From: Chryseobacterium endalhagicum
GTDB lineage: Bacteria > Bacteroidota > Bacteroidia > Flavobacteriales > Weeksellaceae
DNA length: 64,000 nt
Assembly (NCBI RefSeq): GCF_016745235.1
Contig: NZ_JAELVM010000002.1
Span: forward strand, 1,116,001 to 1,180,000
Reading direction: 5' to 3'
Part shown: one piece after another, positions 1 through 7,883 of the stretch
Numbering within the stretch: position 1 is the stretch's first letter
Layout of the letters: every line of letters begins with the position of its first letter
Notes under the pieces: generated by a model
The model's database searches: none
What the model was told of the DNA's origin: nothing
What the model saw: only the letters and a program-made list of their open reading frames with translations
Translations under genes and position numbers: made by a program

Positions 1-702
1 TATTTCCCATTTTATATGGGAATTAATGAAACCCGTTATGCTTTTATGGACGAAGGCTGGGCCACAACACTGGAATACCTGATTGGCATTGATGAAAATG
101 GTGAAGCCCCGGCGAAGGAGTTCTATAAAAATTTCCGTGTTAAAAAATGGATTAACGATCCTTCTGCGGAACAGGATCAGCCCATCATTACAATGAGTAC
201 GCAGGTAAGCGGAGCGGGATACGGAAACAATTCCTATGTGAAGGCTTCCCTGTCTTACCTTGCCTTAAAAGATTATCTGGGGGATGATTTGTTTAAAAAA
301 GCATTACTGCATTATATGGACAACTGGAACGGAAAGCATCCGGTGCCGTGGGATTATTTTAATTCGATGAATACGGGTTCAGGAAAAAATCTCAACTGGT
401 TCTTTCAAAACTGGTTCTACACCAATAATTATATTGATTTAAAAATCACCGGAGCTTCACAGCTTAATGATCTTCTGACGGTCAATATAGATAATGTAGG
501 CGGATTTGCGATTCCTTTTGATGCCGTTCTGAATTATGAAGACGGATCTGTTGAAAAACTACACTTTTCCCCGTCATTATGGGAAAAAGACCAAAAGCAT
601 GCAGATCTTGCGGTTCCTATTAAAAAGAAAGTGAAATCTGTCACTCTGGATGGAGATATCTTCATGGATTATACGCCGGAAAACAATACGAAATCGTTAT
701 AA
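1..702 (+). CDS. M1 family metallopeptidase, C-terminal part (gene starts before the window)
   Basis: The reading frame is open from base 1, so this is the 3' end of a longer gene; the in-frame ATG at 16 is internal. The visible residues MDEGWATTLEYL match the third-zinc-ligand motif of M1 aminopeptidases (the Glu some 18 residues after HExxH), so the HExxH itself lies upstream of the window. About 200 residues follow, corresponding to the helical and beta-rich C-terminal part. M1 enzymes remove N-terminal residues from peptides; flavobacterial homologues are usually exported to the periplasm or cell surface, but the signal peptide is not visible here. It ends at a terminator shared with the convergent gene. 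Confidence 0.85.
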   Translation, partial: YFPFYMGINETRYAFMDEGWATTLEYLIGIDENGEAPAKEFYKNFRVKKWINDPSAEQDQPIITMSTQVSGAGYGNNSYVKASLSYLALKDYLGDDLFKKALLHYMDNWNGKHPVPWDYFNSMNTGSGKNLNWFFQNWFYTNNYIDLKITGASQLNDLLTVNIDNVGGFAIPFDAVLNYEDGSVEKLHFSPSLWEKDQKHADLAVPIKKKVKSVTLDGDIFMDYTPENNTKSL

Positions 703-705
703 AAT

Positions 706-736
706 AAAAAGCCTGAACTTCTGTTCAGGCTTTTTT
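706..736. terminator. Bidirectional intrinsic terminator
   Basis: GCCTGAAC, a TTCT loop and GTTCAGGC form a perfect 8-bp stem, with an A-run on the left and a T-run on the right. It sits between the convergent M1 peptidase and M43 protease genes and can serve both strands. Confidence 0.85.
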
Positions 737-755
737 ATTGAAATTAATGTGAATA

Positions 756-1760
756 TTAATAAAGTCTCAATCCGGATCTGGCTCCGTTAGACGCCAATAC
801 CGACTGTACTCTTGTCTTTTGTCCTGCAGAGAACATGAACATAGCAGCATCATCTACATAATCCATATAATTCATAAACATTACAGATCTCTGAACCCCG
901 CTGCACGTGTTATATAGCGGATAGGAAGGTTTTCCATAATTCGCGGTAGTCTGTGTAGGTGTATCTGAAACCTGGTCGTTACCACAGTTCGCATCACCCC
1001 AGATATGTCTCAGGTTTAAATAATGTCCCACTTCGTGTGTAGCAGTTCTGCCCAGGTTGAAAGGAGCGGAAGCTCCGGTTTTTCCAAAGTAAGGTGCTGC
1101 GATGGCTACACCGTCATTCCATAATCCTGCAGATTCAGGGAATGTGGCATATCCAAGGATGGTTCTTCCCTGGCTGGTCATTTTCCCAACAATCCAGATG
1201 TTTAAGTAATTGGCAGGAGTGGTAGCATCAATGCCGCCTTTTGAAGCTTTCTTCATATCATCGTTGGTTGCCCAGCTTGATTTGCTCGTTGACTTTCTTA
1301 CCGTATTCACCAATCTGAATTTTACCTGCGTATTGCCGGCTCCTGCTGGCAGGAATTCAGATGGAATTTTATTGATGTCTGTGTTTGTTCCGCCAAAGTC
1401 GGCATTCAGAACGCTGATCTGTTCTGCGATTCTTGCATCAGAAACATTTTCTGCCGCTGTTTTATAGAGTACATTCACAACCACCGGAATTTCGATGCTT
1501 CCGTCCGGAAGAACTTTTCCAACTTTTAAATCATTAGCAAATTTTTCTGTGTTTGCTTCCAGAGTTGCAAATCTTTGTCTGAGTTCTGCATTGCCTTGTA
1601 AAGCCTCTTGTCTTACTTCTTCAGATGCACAGCCTCTTTTTGCCAGATCAGAGGATGAAATTTCGTCGTTCGCAGGGTTTTCATTTTGATTAGAAATGTT
1701 GTCGCTGTTACAGGCTGACATGAAGCTTAGTACGATTGCGCCAAATAGTAGTTTTTTCAT
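756..1760 (-). CDS. M43 family (pappalysin/cytophagalysin-type) zinc metalloprotease lipoprotein, paralogue 1
   Basis: The 334-residue product begins with a lipoprotein signal (hydrophobic stretch, then MSAC with Cys17), so it should be exported and lipid-anchored. HEVGHYLNLRHIWGD at residues 242-256 is the extended zinc motif HExxHxxxxxH of metzincins. The MNYMDY segment at 296-301 is the Met-turn. This combination defines peptidase family M43, a family of secreted endoproteases. There is no T9SS sorting domain at the C terminus. The first 25 residues are almost identical to those of the next gene, and the catalytic domains are clearly homologous, so the two arose by duplication. Substrate is unknown. 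Confidence 0.85.
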   Translation of the reverse strand: MKKLLFGAIVLSFMSACNSDNISNQNENPANDEISSSDLAKRGCASEEVRQEALQGNAELRQRFATLEANTEKFANDLKVGKVLPDGSIEIPVVVNVLYKTAAENVSDARIAEQISVLNADFGGTNTDINKIPSEFLPAGAGNTQVKFRLVNTVRKSTSKSSWATNDDMKKASKGGIDATTPANYLNIWIVGKMTSQGRTILGYATFPESAGLWNDGVAIAAPYFGKTGASAPFNLGRTATHEVGHYLNLRHIWGDANCGNDQVSDTPTQTTANYGKPSYPLYNTCSGVQRSVMFMNYMDYVDDAAMFMFSAGQKTRVQSVLASNGARSGLRLY

Positions 1761-1959
1761 AAGTTTTTTTTAAGTTTAAGAAGATGAATTTAAAATATTA
1801 AATAGTATTACACAATAGTATTTTTAATATTTTATTAAATTAATCACATTATTGTTTGTTAATTGTTATGTTTATCATATTAAATTATTTAAATATATGA
1901 TATTATGTTAATTTGAGATTATGGGTAATCATAAATACTTTTTATTTTAATTCCATTAG

Positions 1960-1989
1960 AAAAAAACAGCCCGAACATTCATTCAGGCT
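1960..1989 (-). terminator. Probable terminator of M43 paralogue 2
   Basis: On the minus strand an imperfect stem (AGCC-GAA paired with TTC-GGCT, one mismatch) is followed by a T-run (the A-run at 1960-1966 on the plus strand). It lies 35 nt after the stop of the upstream minus-strand gene. Confidence 0.55.
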
Positions 1990-2023
1990 ATTTCTTTATT
2001 TGAAAAATTAATATGGTGTGTAC

Positions 2024-3040
2024 TTATCTTAATCCTGCTCTTGGACCAGCAGCGGCAACTACTGCCTGCATTCTTGTTTTTTGGTTCGCAGAGAACATAA
2101 ACATTGCTTTATCATCCACATAATCCATGTAGTTCATGAACATTTGAGAACGGCTTACTCCTCCGCAAACTCTGTTTAAAGGATAAGATGGAGTTCCGTA
2201 GTTAGGGCCAGGAGAAGTCGGTGTGTCGTTAGAATAATCGGTCTGACATCCCGTATTGGAAGATCCCCAAAGGTGAGGAAGGTTTAGGTAGTGTCCCACT
2301 TCGTGAGTTACTGTTCTTCCTAAATTAAACGGTGCGGAAGCTCCTGTTTTTCCAATATACTGATAACCTATCACAAGACCGTCATACCATAATCCCGCAG
2401 ATTCAGGATAGTATGCGTACCCAAGAGTTCCGGGTTGGTTGTCCTCATCCAGAATGGAATTAACAACCCAGATATTCATATTTTTGGTTGGATCAGTAGC
2501 ATTGATACCTCCGGTTGTGGATTTCTTCATTTCCTCAAGATCAGATCTCCAGGCTGTTTTTGAGCTCTGCTTACGGTTGGTTGCTACCAGTTTGAAACTG
2601 ATTTTTACATTACCGGCAGCAGAAGACTGAAATGCTGCAGGGATTTTATTAATGTCAGAATTGGTTGCTCCGTAATCTGCATTCAGCACTGCAATTTGTT
2701 CTGCAATTCTGGCATCGGAAACATTTTGGCCGGAAGTGTTATAGATGACATTGAAAACTACCGGGATTTCAACCGTTCCGTCTGGAAGAACTTTACCCAT
2801 CTGAAGGTCTCTTGTGAAATTTTCAGCCTGCAGCTCATTTGCCTCAAATCGGGCTCTTAGTGCAGGGTCTTTTTGAAGGGCTTTTTCTCTGATGTGGTCT
2901 GAAGGGCAGGATCTCTTGGAAGCGGTAAGGTTGGCAGAAGCGCCTGATTCCTGAGAAATCTCCTCCTGGTTGGAAATATTATCACTGTTACATGCTGACA
3001 TGAAGCTCAGAACGAGAGCTCCGAATAATAGTTTTTTCAT
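2024..3040 (-). CDS. M43 family zinc metalloprotease lipoprotein, paralogue 2
   Basis: The 338-residue protein is a paralogue of the gene immediately downstream and of the one at 6112-7113. It has the same lipoprotein signal with Cys17. The zinc motif HEVGH is at 246-250 with third ligand His256, and the Met-turn MNYMDY follows. One difference is visible: the residues after the third His read LWGS instead of IWGD, so the Asp found in the other two copies is replaced. This Asp is not a zinc ligand, so the enzyme may still be active. A promoter with both elements lies just upstream, so this copy is probably transcribed on its own. Confidence 0.85.
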   Translation of the reverse strand: MKKLLFGALVLSFMSACNSDNISNQEEISQESGASANLTASKRSCPSDHIREKALQKDPALRARFEANELQAENFTRDLQMGKVLPDGTVEIPVVFNVIYNTSGQNVSDARIAEQIAVLNADYGATNSDINKIPAAFQSSAAGNVKISFKLVATNRKQSSKTAWRSDLEEMKKSTTGGINATDPTKNMNIWVVNSILDEDNQPGTLGYAYYPESAGLWYDGLVIGYQYIGKTGASAPFNLGRTVTHEVGHYLNLPHLWGSSNTGCQTDYSNDTPTSPGPNYGTPSYPLNRVCGGVSRSQMFMNYMDYVDDKAMFMFSANQKTRMQAVVAAAGPRAGLR

Positions 3041-3065
3041 AATATACTGTAAATGGTTTGGTCTC

Positions 3066-3096
3066 CAAATTTATATTATAAAAAATTAATACGCAA
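3066..3096 (-). promoter_or_regulatory. Bacteroidota-type promoter for M43 paralogue 2
   Basis: Read on the minus strand, TTG (3096-3094), a 20-nt spacer and TAAATTTG (3073-3066) match the flavobacterial consensus TTG/TAnnTTTG. The -7 box is 25 nt upstream of the ATG. The rest of 3041-3300 is very AT-rich and shows no other feature. Confidence 0.65.
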
Positions 3097-3300
3097 AACA
3101 TTTTGAAAAATATTTAAATATTTTTCATCTAATACCTATTCTTGTTGAATATTATTTACTAAATATTGAATTTAGTTGAATTTTAATCATATCACTATTG
3201 AGTGTTTAAATATTTTATTTTATAAGTTGATTTTATTTAAAATAATTATTTAAAATATCAAAATTGATTAAAATTTTTAATGTGAATTTTATTTTTGAGT

Positions 3301-3942
3301 CTAACCTGCAAAACCGTTTTTAATAGCGAAAACAGCAAGGCCTACACGGGTTTTCAGATCCAGTTTGTCGCACAGCTGGTCGCGGTAGCTTTCTACGGTT
3401 CTCGGACTGCAGCACATTTTATCTGCAATTTCTTTGTAACTCAGCTCAGTGACAGTATATTTCAGGAATTCTCTTTCTCGGTCTGAAATTCTTACTGCAT
3501 TTTCACCTTCTTTATCCTTGTTGAGATTAGAGAATATAATTTTTGAAGCCCATTCCGGATAGAAAAAACCGTCTGCATTGAGCTTTGTTAATGCGGTCTC
3601 CAGATCTTTTGGGTGCGTGTTTTTTAACAGATATCCTTTTGCTCCGTTTTTGATCATTTTAATGACACTGTTGTCGTCGCCCTGCATACTTAATGCCATC
3701 ACTTTGATTTCCGGGTGGTTTTTCGTCAGCCAGGCGGCTGTTTCAAATCCATCCATGATGGGCATACTGATGTCCAATAGAATGATGTCTGGAATTTTAG
3801 CATCATTTTCGAACTTATCAATCAGGTCTTTGCCGTTTTCGCATCCGTAAATTACTTCGAAATCATTAAAATTATCAATGATTCCTTCCAATGCTTTGGC
3901 GATAAGGACGTGGTCGTCAACAATTACGATGGTTTTTTTCAT
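3301..3942 (-). CDS. NarL/FixJ (LuxR-type) response regulator
   Basis: 213 residues. The N-terminal receiver domain has the acidic pair D9-D10, the phosphoacceptor D57 (LLDISMP) and a K near residue 105 (YLLKN). The C-terminal helix-turn-helix (about 150-210) carries the LuxR-type sequence SYKEIADKMCCSPRTVESYRDQL. Its start overlaps the stop of the histidine-kinase gene by 4 nt (ATGA), so the two form a cognate pair and are translationally coupled. Expected role: DNA-binding transcription regulator controlled by phosphorylation from the neighbouring kinase. Targets are unknown; see the CGTA-type palindrome upstream of the operon's first gene. Confidence 0.92.
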   Translation of the reverse strand: MKKTIVIVDDHVLIAKALEGIIDNFNDFEVIYGCENGKDLIDKFENDAKIPDIILLDISMPIMDGFETAAWLTKNHPEIKVMALSMQGDDNSVIKMIKNGAKGYLLKNTHPKDLETALTKLNADGFFYPEWASKIIFSNLNKDKEGENAVRISDREREFLKYTVTELSYKEIADKMCCSPRTVESYRDQLCDKLDLKTRVGLAVFAIKNGFAG

Positions 3943-4724
3943 GGCTGTTTCTTTAAAATAATATTGAGTTCGGTTCCTGTGTTTTCGTGGCTCTCAAAAC
4001 TGAAATCAGCGCCTATGATGGCGGCTCTGTTTTTCATATTCGTAAGGCCGATACCGTTGGATTTTACTTTGCTGTTGTCGAATCCGGTTCCGTCGTCCTT
4101 CAGATTGAGTTCCCAAAGGATGTCTTCGGAAGTGTTCAGATTGATGAAGATATTCTTGCAGTTGGCGTGTTTGATGCTGTTCTGAATGAATTCCTGTGTG
4201 ATTCTTAAAAGTACGTTTTTGTGGACAAATCCCAGATCCAGTTGCTTGAAATTATGTTCAAAAGTCACTTTGCATCTTTTGAAAGTGTTGGTGTTGTCTA
4301 CCTCTTCCTGAATCAAAGTTACGATTTCCTTTTGGTTTATATTATCGTCTGTCAGTGTTTTTGAAAGGCTTCTGAGGTCCTGCAGAGACTGGTTGATAAT
4401 CTGTGAAACCTGATCTATTCTTTCGCTGACCTCAGGAACCCGGTTTTCGTAAAGAAGCTGCTGGGTATACAGGCTGACTAAGGTGAGTTTCTGGCCGATA
4501 TTATCATGAAGTTCCCGGCCTATCTGCTGCATGGTAGCCTGCTGAATTTCAAGCTGGGTTGCCAGAAGTTCCCGCTTGTGAATTTCGTTCTTGACTTCAA
4601 TTTCGTTCAGGTATTCTTTTTTACGCTGCTGGTATTTCCTGATGTAAACTATTATCGCGGATACAAACAGCACAAAGAATATATTGAATAAAATTAATAC
4701 GATGATGAGCTCTGTTTTCCCCAT
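3939..4724 (-). CDS. Membrane sensor histidine kinase (HPK7/NarX-like)
   Basis: 261 residues. One N-terminal membrane segment (about 5-28) is followed by a coiled-coil linker rich in K, E and Q (30-65). The dimerisation/phosphoacceptor motif IGRELHDNIGQ contains His73, typical of HisKA_3 kinases that pair with LuxR-type regulators. The ATPase domain shows an N-box (QEFIQNSIKHA), DDGTGFD and NGIGLTNMKNR. No periplasmic sensing domain is present, so the signal may come from the membrane or from the 7-TM protein encoded just upstream, with which this gene overlaps by 31 nt. Confidence 0.9.
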   Translation of the reverse strand: MGKTELIIVLILFNIFFVLFVSAIIVYIRKYQQRKKEYLNEIEVKNEIHKRELLATQLEIQQATMQQIGRELHDNIGQKLTLVSLYTQQLLYENRVPEVSERIDQVSQIINQSLQDLRSLSKTLTDDNINQKEIVTLIQEEVDNTNTFKRCKVTFEHNFKQLDLGFVHKNVLLRITQEFIQNSIKHANCKNIFINLNTSEDILWELNLKDDGTGFDNSKVKSNGIGLTNMKNRAAIIGADFSFESHENTGTELNIILKKQP

Positions 4725-5353
4725 ATAAATGAAATTGAGAATAATAGATACATGATAATTCCTGACATGAGAAAATAGGAAAAATAAATGTCATGAAGTT
4801 CCCTGTATTCCTTGATAAGATTAAAGAAGGTCCAGAATGGCAGTGTTCCTATGTAAAATAACGTAACTCCCAGGTTGATATAAAACATTTTATTCCTGCT
4901 GAAGTTCAGGATTTCAGAAGAATTAATCTGTTTGTAATATTCCATAATCACTAGTACCATTAAGAGCAGGCATCCCACTGTATAATTAAAGGATAAAATA
5001 ATCTTTTTGGTGATGAAGAAGAATTCACTGGATACAAATGACAGTAAATACAACAGGGACATGGCATAGAAAAGCTTTGGCTTACCCAGTGATTTTGCAG
5101 CATAAAGCCAATAGAAGAAAAGGAATTCAAGAGGAATGACAAAAAAATTATAAAATTTCTGCTTATTGTAGTCTATGACTAAGTCTCCCCATTTTCCCAT
5201 CAATTCAGACAGAAACATGATAATAAGATAAATAGAGAAATACTTCCAATATCCTTCCTTATTACTGCGGTTATAATAAATAACCGATATAAGGGCAGCG
5301 AGTCCTTCTGCCCAGATCATAGAATCCTGGAGTAATTTCTGAAATTCTGTCAT
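4694..5353 (-). CDS. Seven-TM membrane protein linked to a two-component system
   Basis: 219 residues, almost entirely hydrophobic, with about seven predicted membrane segments separated by short basic loops; no enzymatic motif is recognisable. It lies between an unknown soluble protein gene and the histidine-kinase gene and overlaps the kinase by 31 nt, which indicates one transcript and coupled translation. The organisation fits a membrane sensor or accessory protein that passes a signal to the kinase, which has only one membrane span and no sensor domain of its own. That role is inference from gene order. I do not recognise the family. Confidence 0.75.
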   Translation of the reverse strand: MTEFQKLLQDSMIWAEGLAALISVIYYNRSNKEGYWKYFSIYLIIMFLSELMGKWGDLVIDYNKQKFYNFFVIPLEFLFFYWLYAAKSLGKPKLFYAMSLLYLLSFVSSEFFFITKKIILSFNYTVGCLLLMVLVIMEYYKQINSSEILNFSRNKMFYINLGVTLFYIGTLPFWTFFNLIKEYRELHDIYFSYFLMSGIIMYLLFSISFIWGKQSSSSY

Positions 5354-5384
5354 TGTTTAGTATATGGTAAGATGTGTTTATGTA

Positions 5385-5933
5385 TTAAGGAAATTGCTCT
5401 GTTTTTGGGCTTTCCGGTGGAGATAACACTCCATGGTTTTCTGCGATAGTATCTGGCTTTAGCTCTGTTGGTCCTTTTTTAGTTTTAGCTGCCATTGCTA
5501 ATACTGATCCGTCGGTTGAAGGGCAGAAATCATAATGAAGCATTTCACCATTTTCATCCTCTTTTTTCAAAGTAGGAATCATAACCAGGGTGTGTCTTTC
5601 TGCATATTCTTTTTCTACAGGATGGCTTTCCATAATAGCCCAGTCTTCAGCTTTTGGATAAGCGGCATAGTAGAATCTGATCCCCAAATGATCTTCAGGA
5701 ACATCAGGGTTTACTTTTTTGGCTTCGTTTTCTATCGTGGCAATGAAATTTTTCAGTTTAGGAAGGTCAAACCATATGGAGTGGGAGTCGGTAATTCCTA
5801 ATTCCTTGTTGACTGCCTGCATCTGGTGGTTTCTGTAATTTGAAATTAACTTCTGAACAAGATCTGTAGCAATGGTGTTTGCACCTGAAAGGGCTTCAGG
5901 TGAATCAGCCTCTAAAGTAGGTTTTGTTTTCAT
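5385..5933 (-). CDS. Uncharacterised soluble protein, first gene of the two-component operon
   Basis: 182 residues, no signal peptide and no membrane segment. The composition is acidic, with a Pro-rich C-terminal tail. I recognise no domain. Mid-protein segments such as LGIRFYYAAYPKAEDWA and ERHTLVMIPTLKKEDENGE suggest a small globular fold. It is 31 nt upstream of the 7-TM gene and on the same strand, so it probably heads the operon that includes the kinase and response regulator. An inverted repeat of the CGTA-N4-(T/C)ACG type lies about 88 nt upstream of its start. Confidence 0.75.
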   Translation of the reverse strand: MKTKPTLEADSPEALSGANTIATDLVQKLISNYRNHQMQAVNKELGITDSHSIWFDLPKLKNFIATIENEAKKVNPDVPEDHLGIRFYYAAYPKAEDWAIMESHPVEKEYAERHTLVMIPTLKKEDENGEMLHYDFCPSTDGSVLAMAAKTKKGPTELKPDTIAENHGVLSPPESPKTEQFP

Positions 5934-6020
5934 AACGTTAGTTTTATAAAAGAATGTTAGTTAGTAGCGCAAATTTCGTAAAATTTTATGTTAAAACGCA
6001 TGTGTTTTTTCCCCTTAATT

Positions 6021-6038
6021 CTCCGTGTTTTTACGGAT
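6021..6038 (-). promoter_or_regulatory. CGTA-type inverted repeat upstream of the two-component operon
   Basis: Minus-strand reading ATCCGTAAAAACACGGAG. The core TCCGTnnnnnnACGGA is a 5-bp inverted repeat with a 6-nt spacer and resembles the element found before the tyrosinase gene (CGTAGAAATACG). A near -7 box, GAAATTTG (5977-5970, one mismatch), lies 43 nt downstream. Candidate regulator site, possibly autoregulatory; inference. Confidence 0.4.
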
Positions 6039-6051
6039 TGTATAAAACTTG

Positions 6052-6086
6052 AAAAAAAATAAGTCTCCAAAATTAATCGGAGACTT
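6052..6086 (-). terminator. Terminator of M43 paralogue 3
   Basis: AAGTCTCC and GGAGACTT (6061-6068, 6079-6086) form an 8-bp stem. On the minus strand it is followed by an uninterrupted T-run. It lies 26 nt after the M43 stop codon. Confidence 0.8.
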
Positions 6087-6111
6087 AATATACTAAAATT
6101 TGATAATGTGC

Positions 6112-7113
6112 TTACAGTATTCTCAATCCGGCTCTTGGTCCGTTAGCAGAAATAGAGGCCTGCATTCTGTCGTTTTGTTTTTTGGTAAACATGAACAGTG
6201 TTGTTTCATCAGAATAATCCATATAGTTCATGAACATAGTGGAACGGGATACACCGCCGCAGGTTTCCATTTTAGGATAAGACGGAACACCTCTGTGAAG
6301 AGTGATCTGCTGTGGCGTGTCATCTACGAAATCGTTTCCACAGTTGGCATCACCCCAGATATGTCTAAGGTTCAGATAATGTCCTACTTCGTGTACTGTT
6401 ACTCTTCCTTTGTTATGAGTAGCTACCGGTCCGCCTTCACCTACATACTCGTCCATCATAACAACGCCGTCATTCCAAAGTCCTGCAGATTCAGGGAAAG
6501 TGGCGTACCCAAGTACGTATCCGGTTTGGTAAGGCATATAGTTTACTACCCAGATGTTCAGGTATTTGGTAGGGTCTGTAGCATTGATTCCTCCTGTAGA
6601 GGTTTTCTTCATATTATCATTAGGAGCCCAGTTGGAAGTAGTGGTAGATTTTCTGTTGATCTGAGCCAGTCTGAATTTAATCTTCGTGTCTCCTGCATTT
6701 AAAGGCTGGAATGCAGAAGGAATGTTGGAAACATTAGCGTGAGTTGAAGCGAAAGCTTTGTTCAGTACATCGATCTGTGAGTTGATTCTCGCATCAGATA
6801 CATTATTTGTTGAATTGGTGTAAAGAACATTGAAGATCACCGGGATTTCAACACTTCCATCCGGAAGAACCTTGCCCATCTTTTTCTGTTCGATGAATTC
6901 GGCGGTGTTGTTCTCTATCTGCATCATACGCTGTGCTGCATCCGGATTTTCTGAAAGGAACTTTTGTCTTACTACATCCGAGCCGCAAATGGCGCCGTCT
7001 TTAGCAAGTGCTGTGGATTGATCCTGAATTGGATTTTCTGCGGTAGGATTTTCTGTTTCATTGTTACACGAAACAAAAAGAGTAATCAATACTCCTAATA
7101 CTGCTTTTTTCAT
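6112..7113 (-). CDS. M43 family zinc metalloprotease lipoprotein, paralogue 3
   Basis: 333 residues. A short hydrophobic signal ends in FVSC (Cys16), consistent with a lipoprotein. The zinc motif HEVGHYLNLRHIWGD starts at residue 241, and the Met-turn MNYMDY follows near 296. The overall sequence aligns along its length with the two copies at 756-3040, but the signal region has diverged more, so it is the more distant paralogue. It is separated from the other two by the two-component operon. A -7-like box TACATTTG (minus strand, 7151-7144) lies 30 nt before the start, without a clear -33 partner. Substrate unknown. Confidence 0.85.
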   Translation of the reverse strand: MKKAVLGVLITLFVSCNNETENPTAENPIQDQSTALAKDGAICGSDVVRQKFLSENPDAAQRMMQIENNTAEFIEQKKMGKVLPDGSVEIPVIFNVLYTNSTNNVSDARINSQIDVLNKAFASTHANVSNIPSAFQPLNAGDTKIKFRLAQINRKSTTTSNWAPNDNMKKTSTGGINATDPTKYLNIWVVNYMPYQTGYVLGYATFPESAGLWNDGVVMMDEYVGEGGPVATHNKGRVTVHEVGHYLNLRHIWGDANCGNDFVDDTPQQITLHRGVPSYPKMETCGGVSRSTMFMNYMDYSDETTLFMFTKKQNDRMQASISANGPRAGLRIL

Positions 7114-7343
7114 AAAATTGATATTTTGTGGTTTGGTGTATCACAAATGTATGAAAAATATGTATTGGTTATATATTATTTAATATTTTAACATTATTTA
7201 TGTTAAAATAAGTATTTTATTGTAATTTAAATTATTCTTTATTTTTTAATTTTTATTGAAAATTTTTCACATTCTATTTAAAAAAATAATATGAAACACA
7301 TGAGATTAAAATTTACCATGAAAAAAATAATTTCACCCAAAAG

Positions 7344-7374
7344 ACAAAAAAACCGGAAAAATAATTCTCCGGTT
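7344..7374 (-). terminator. Terminator after the leader-peptide genes
   Basis: AACCGGA (7351-7357) pairs with TCCGGTT (7368-7374). The plus-strand A-run on the left becomes a T-run on the minus strand. It ends 11 nt after the stop of the small peptide gene at 7385-7537. Confidence 0.7.
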
Positions 7375-7384
7375 GGTGTTCTTA

Positions 7385-7537
7385 TTAAATGCATGGATAT
7401 CTTTTCGGGTCTCTGCAGATGTATCCGGTGGAACAGCACAGGCCAGGCGGGCAGTTCATATCAATATCACATTCTGTAATCACAGCTGCCACACCGCCGC
7501 TGATTTTCTTTAAATCATTTCTTTTTAACTTTTTCAT
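7385..7537 (-). CDS. Cys-rich 'bacteriocin-like' leader peptide, 50 aa (1)
   Basis: Translation from the ATG at 7537 gives a 50-residue peptide beginning MKKLKRNDLKKISGG, a Gly-Gly leader of the kind common in Chryseobacterium genomes. The remaining 35 residues are Cys-rich and include CPPGLCC. Such peptides are expected to be exported by a C39-peptidase ABC transporter that cuts after GG; whether the product is a bacteriocin, a signal or something else is unknown. It is 16 nt downstream of a second peptide gene of the same type. A HlyD-type export adaptor is encoded at 62463-63761. Confidence 0.8.
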   Translation of the reverse strand: MKKLKRNDLKKISGGVAAVITECDIDMNCPPGLCCSTGYICRDPKRYPCI

Positions 7538-7553
7538 ATCATGATTTTATGGA

Positions 7554-7730
7554 TTAATCAATAAGGCTGGGACGGCATTCAATTTGCCCGCAGTTAATGT
7601 TTATCTGTGAACAATGTTCTGTGGCACAGGTTCCGCTGGTAGAGCCATCAGGGTAAATTAATATATTGCAGCTGCAGTCAATTTTTCCTCCCAAAATGGT
7701 TTTTAATGAACTTCTTTTTAGTTTTTTCAT
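7554..7730 (-). CDS. Cys-rich 'bacteriocin-like' leader peptide, 58 aa (2)
   Basis: Starts at the ATG at 7730 and encodes 58 residues. The leader MKKLKRSSLKTILGG has the same charge and spacing as the neighbouring peptide and ends in GG. The mature part holds six Cys residues in a different pattern (CSC, then single Cys residues) and no CPxGxCC motif, so the two cores are not recent duplicates. The pair is probably co-transcribed. Function inferred only from the leader. Confidence 0.8.
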   Translation of the reverse strand: MKKLKRSSLKTILGGKIDCSCNILIYPDGSTSGTCATEHCSQININCGQIECRPSLID

Positions 7731-7810
7731 GTTGATTTTGTTTTAGTTAGTAATTTATTTGGTTCTATAAATATACAAATATTTCACTATGATTGGATAA
7801 TTTTAGGCAT

Positions 7811-7850
7811 TCAAAAAAAATAAGTGATGCAGATTGGGCTGCACCACTTA
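7811..7850 (-). terminator. clpB terminator
   Basis: TAAGTGATGCAG and CTGCACCACTTA (7821-7832, 7839-7850) pair with one mismatch around a 6-nt loop. An A-run on the plus strand at 7813-7820 gives the minus-strand T-run. Confidence 0.8.
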
Positions 7851-7883
7851 CTTACAAAAATAATATATATGAAAAAAACTACT

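Noticed and set aside
6100..6702. 200-codon plus-strand open frame opposite M43 paralogue 3
   Set aside because: Antisense shadow of a conserved gene; no recognisable product and no promoter.
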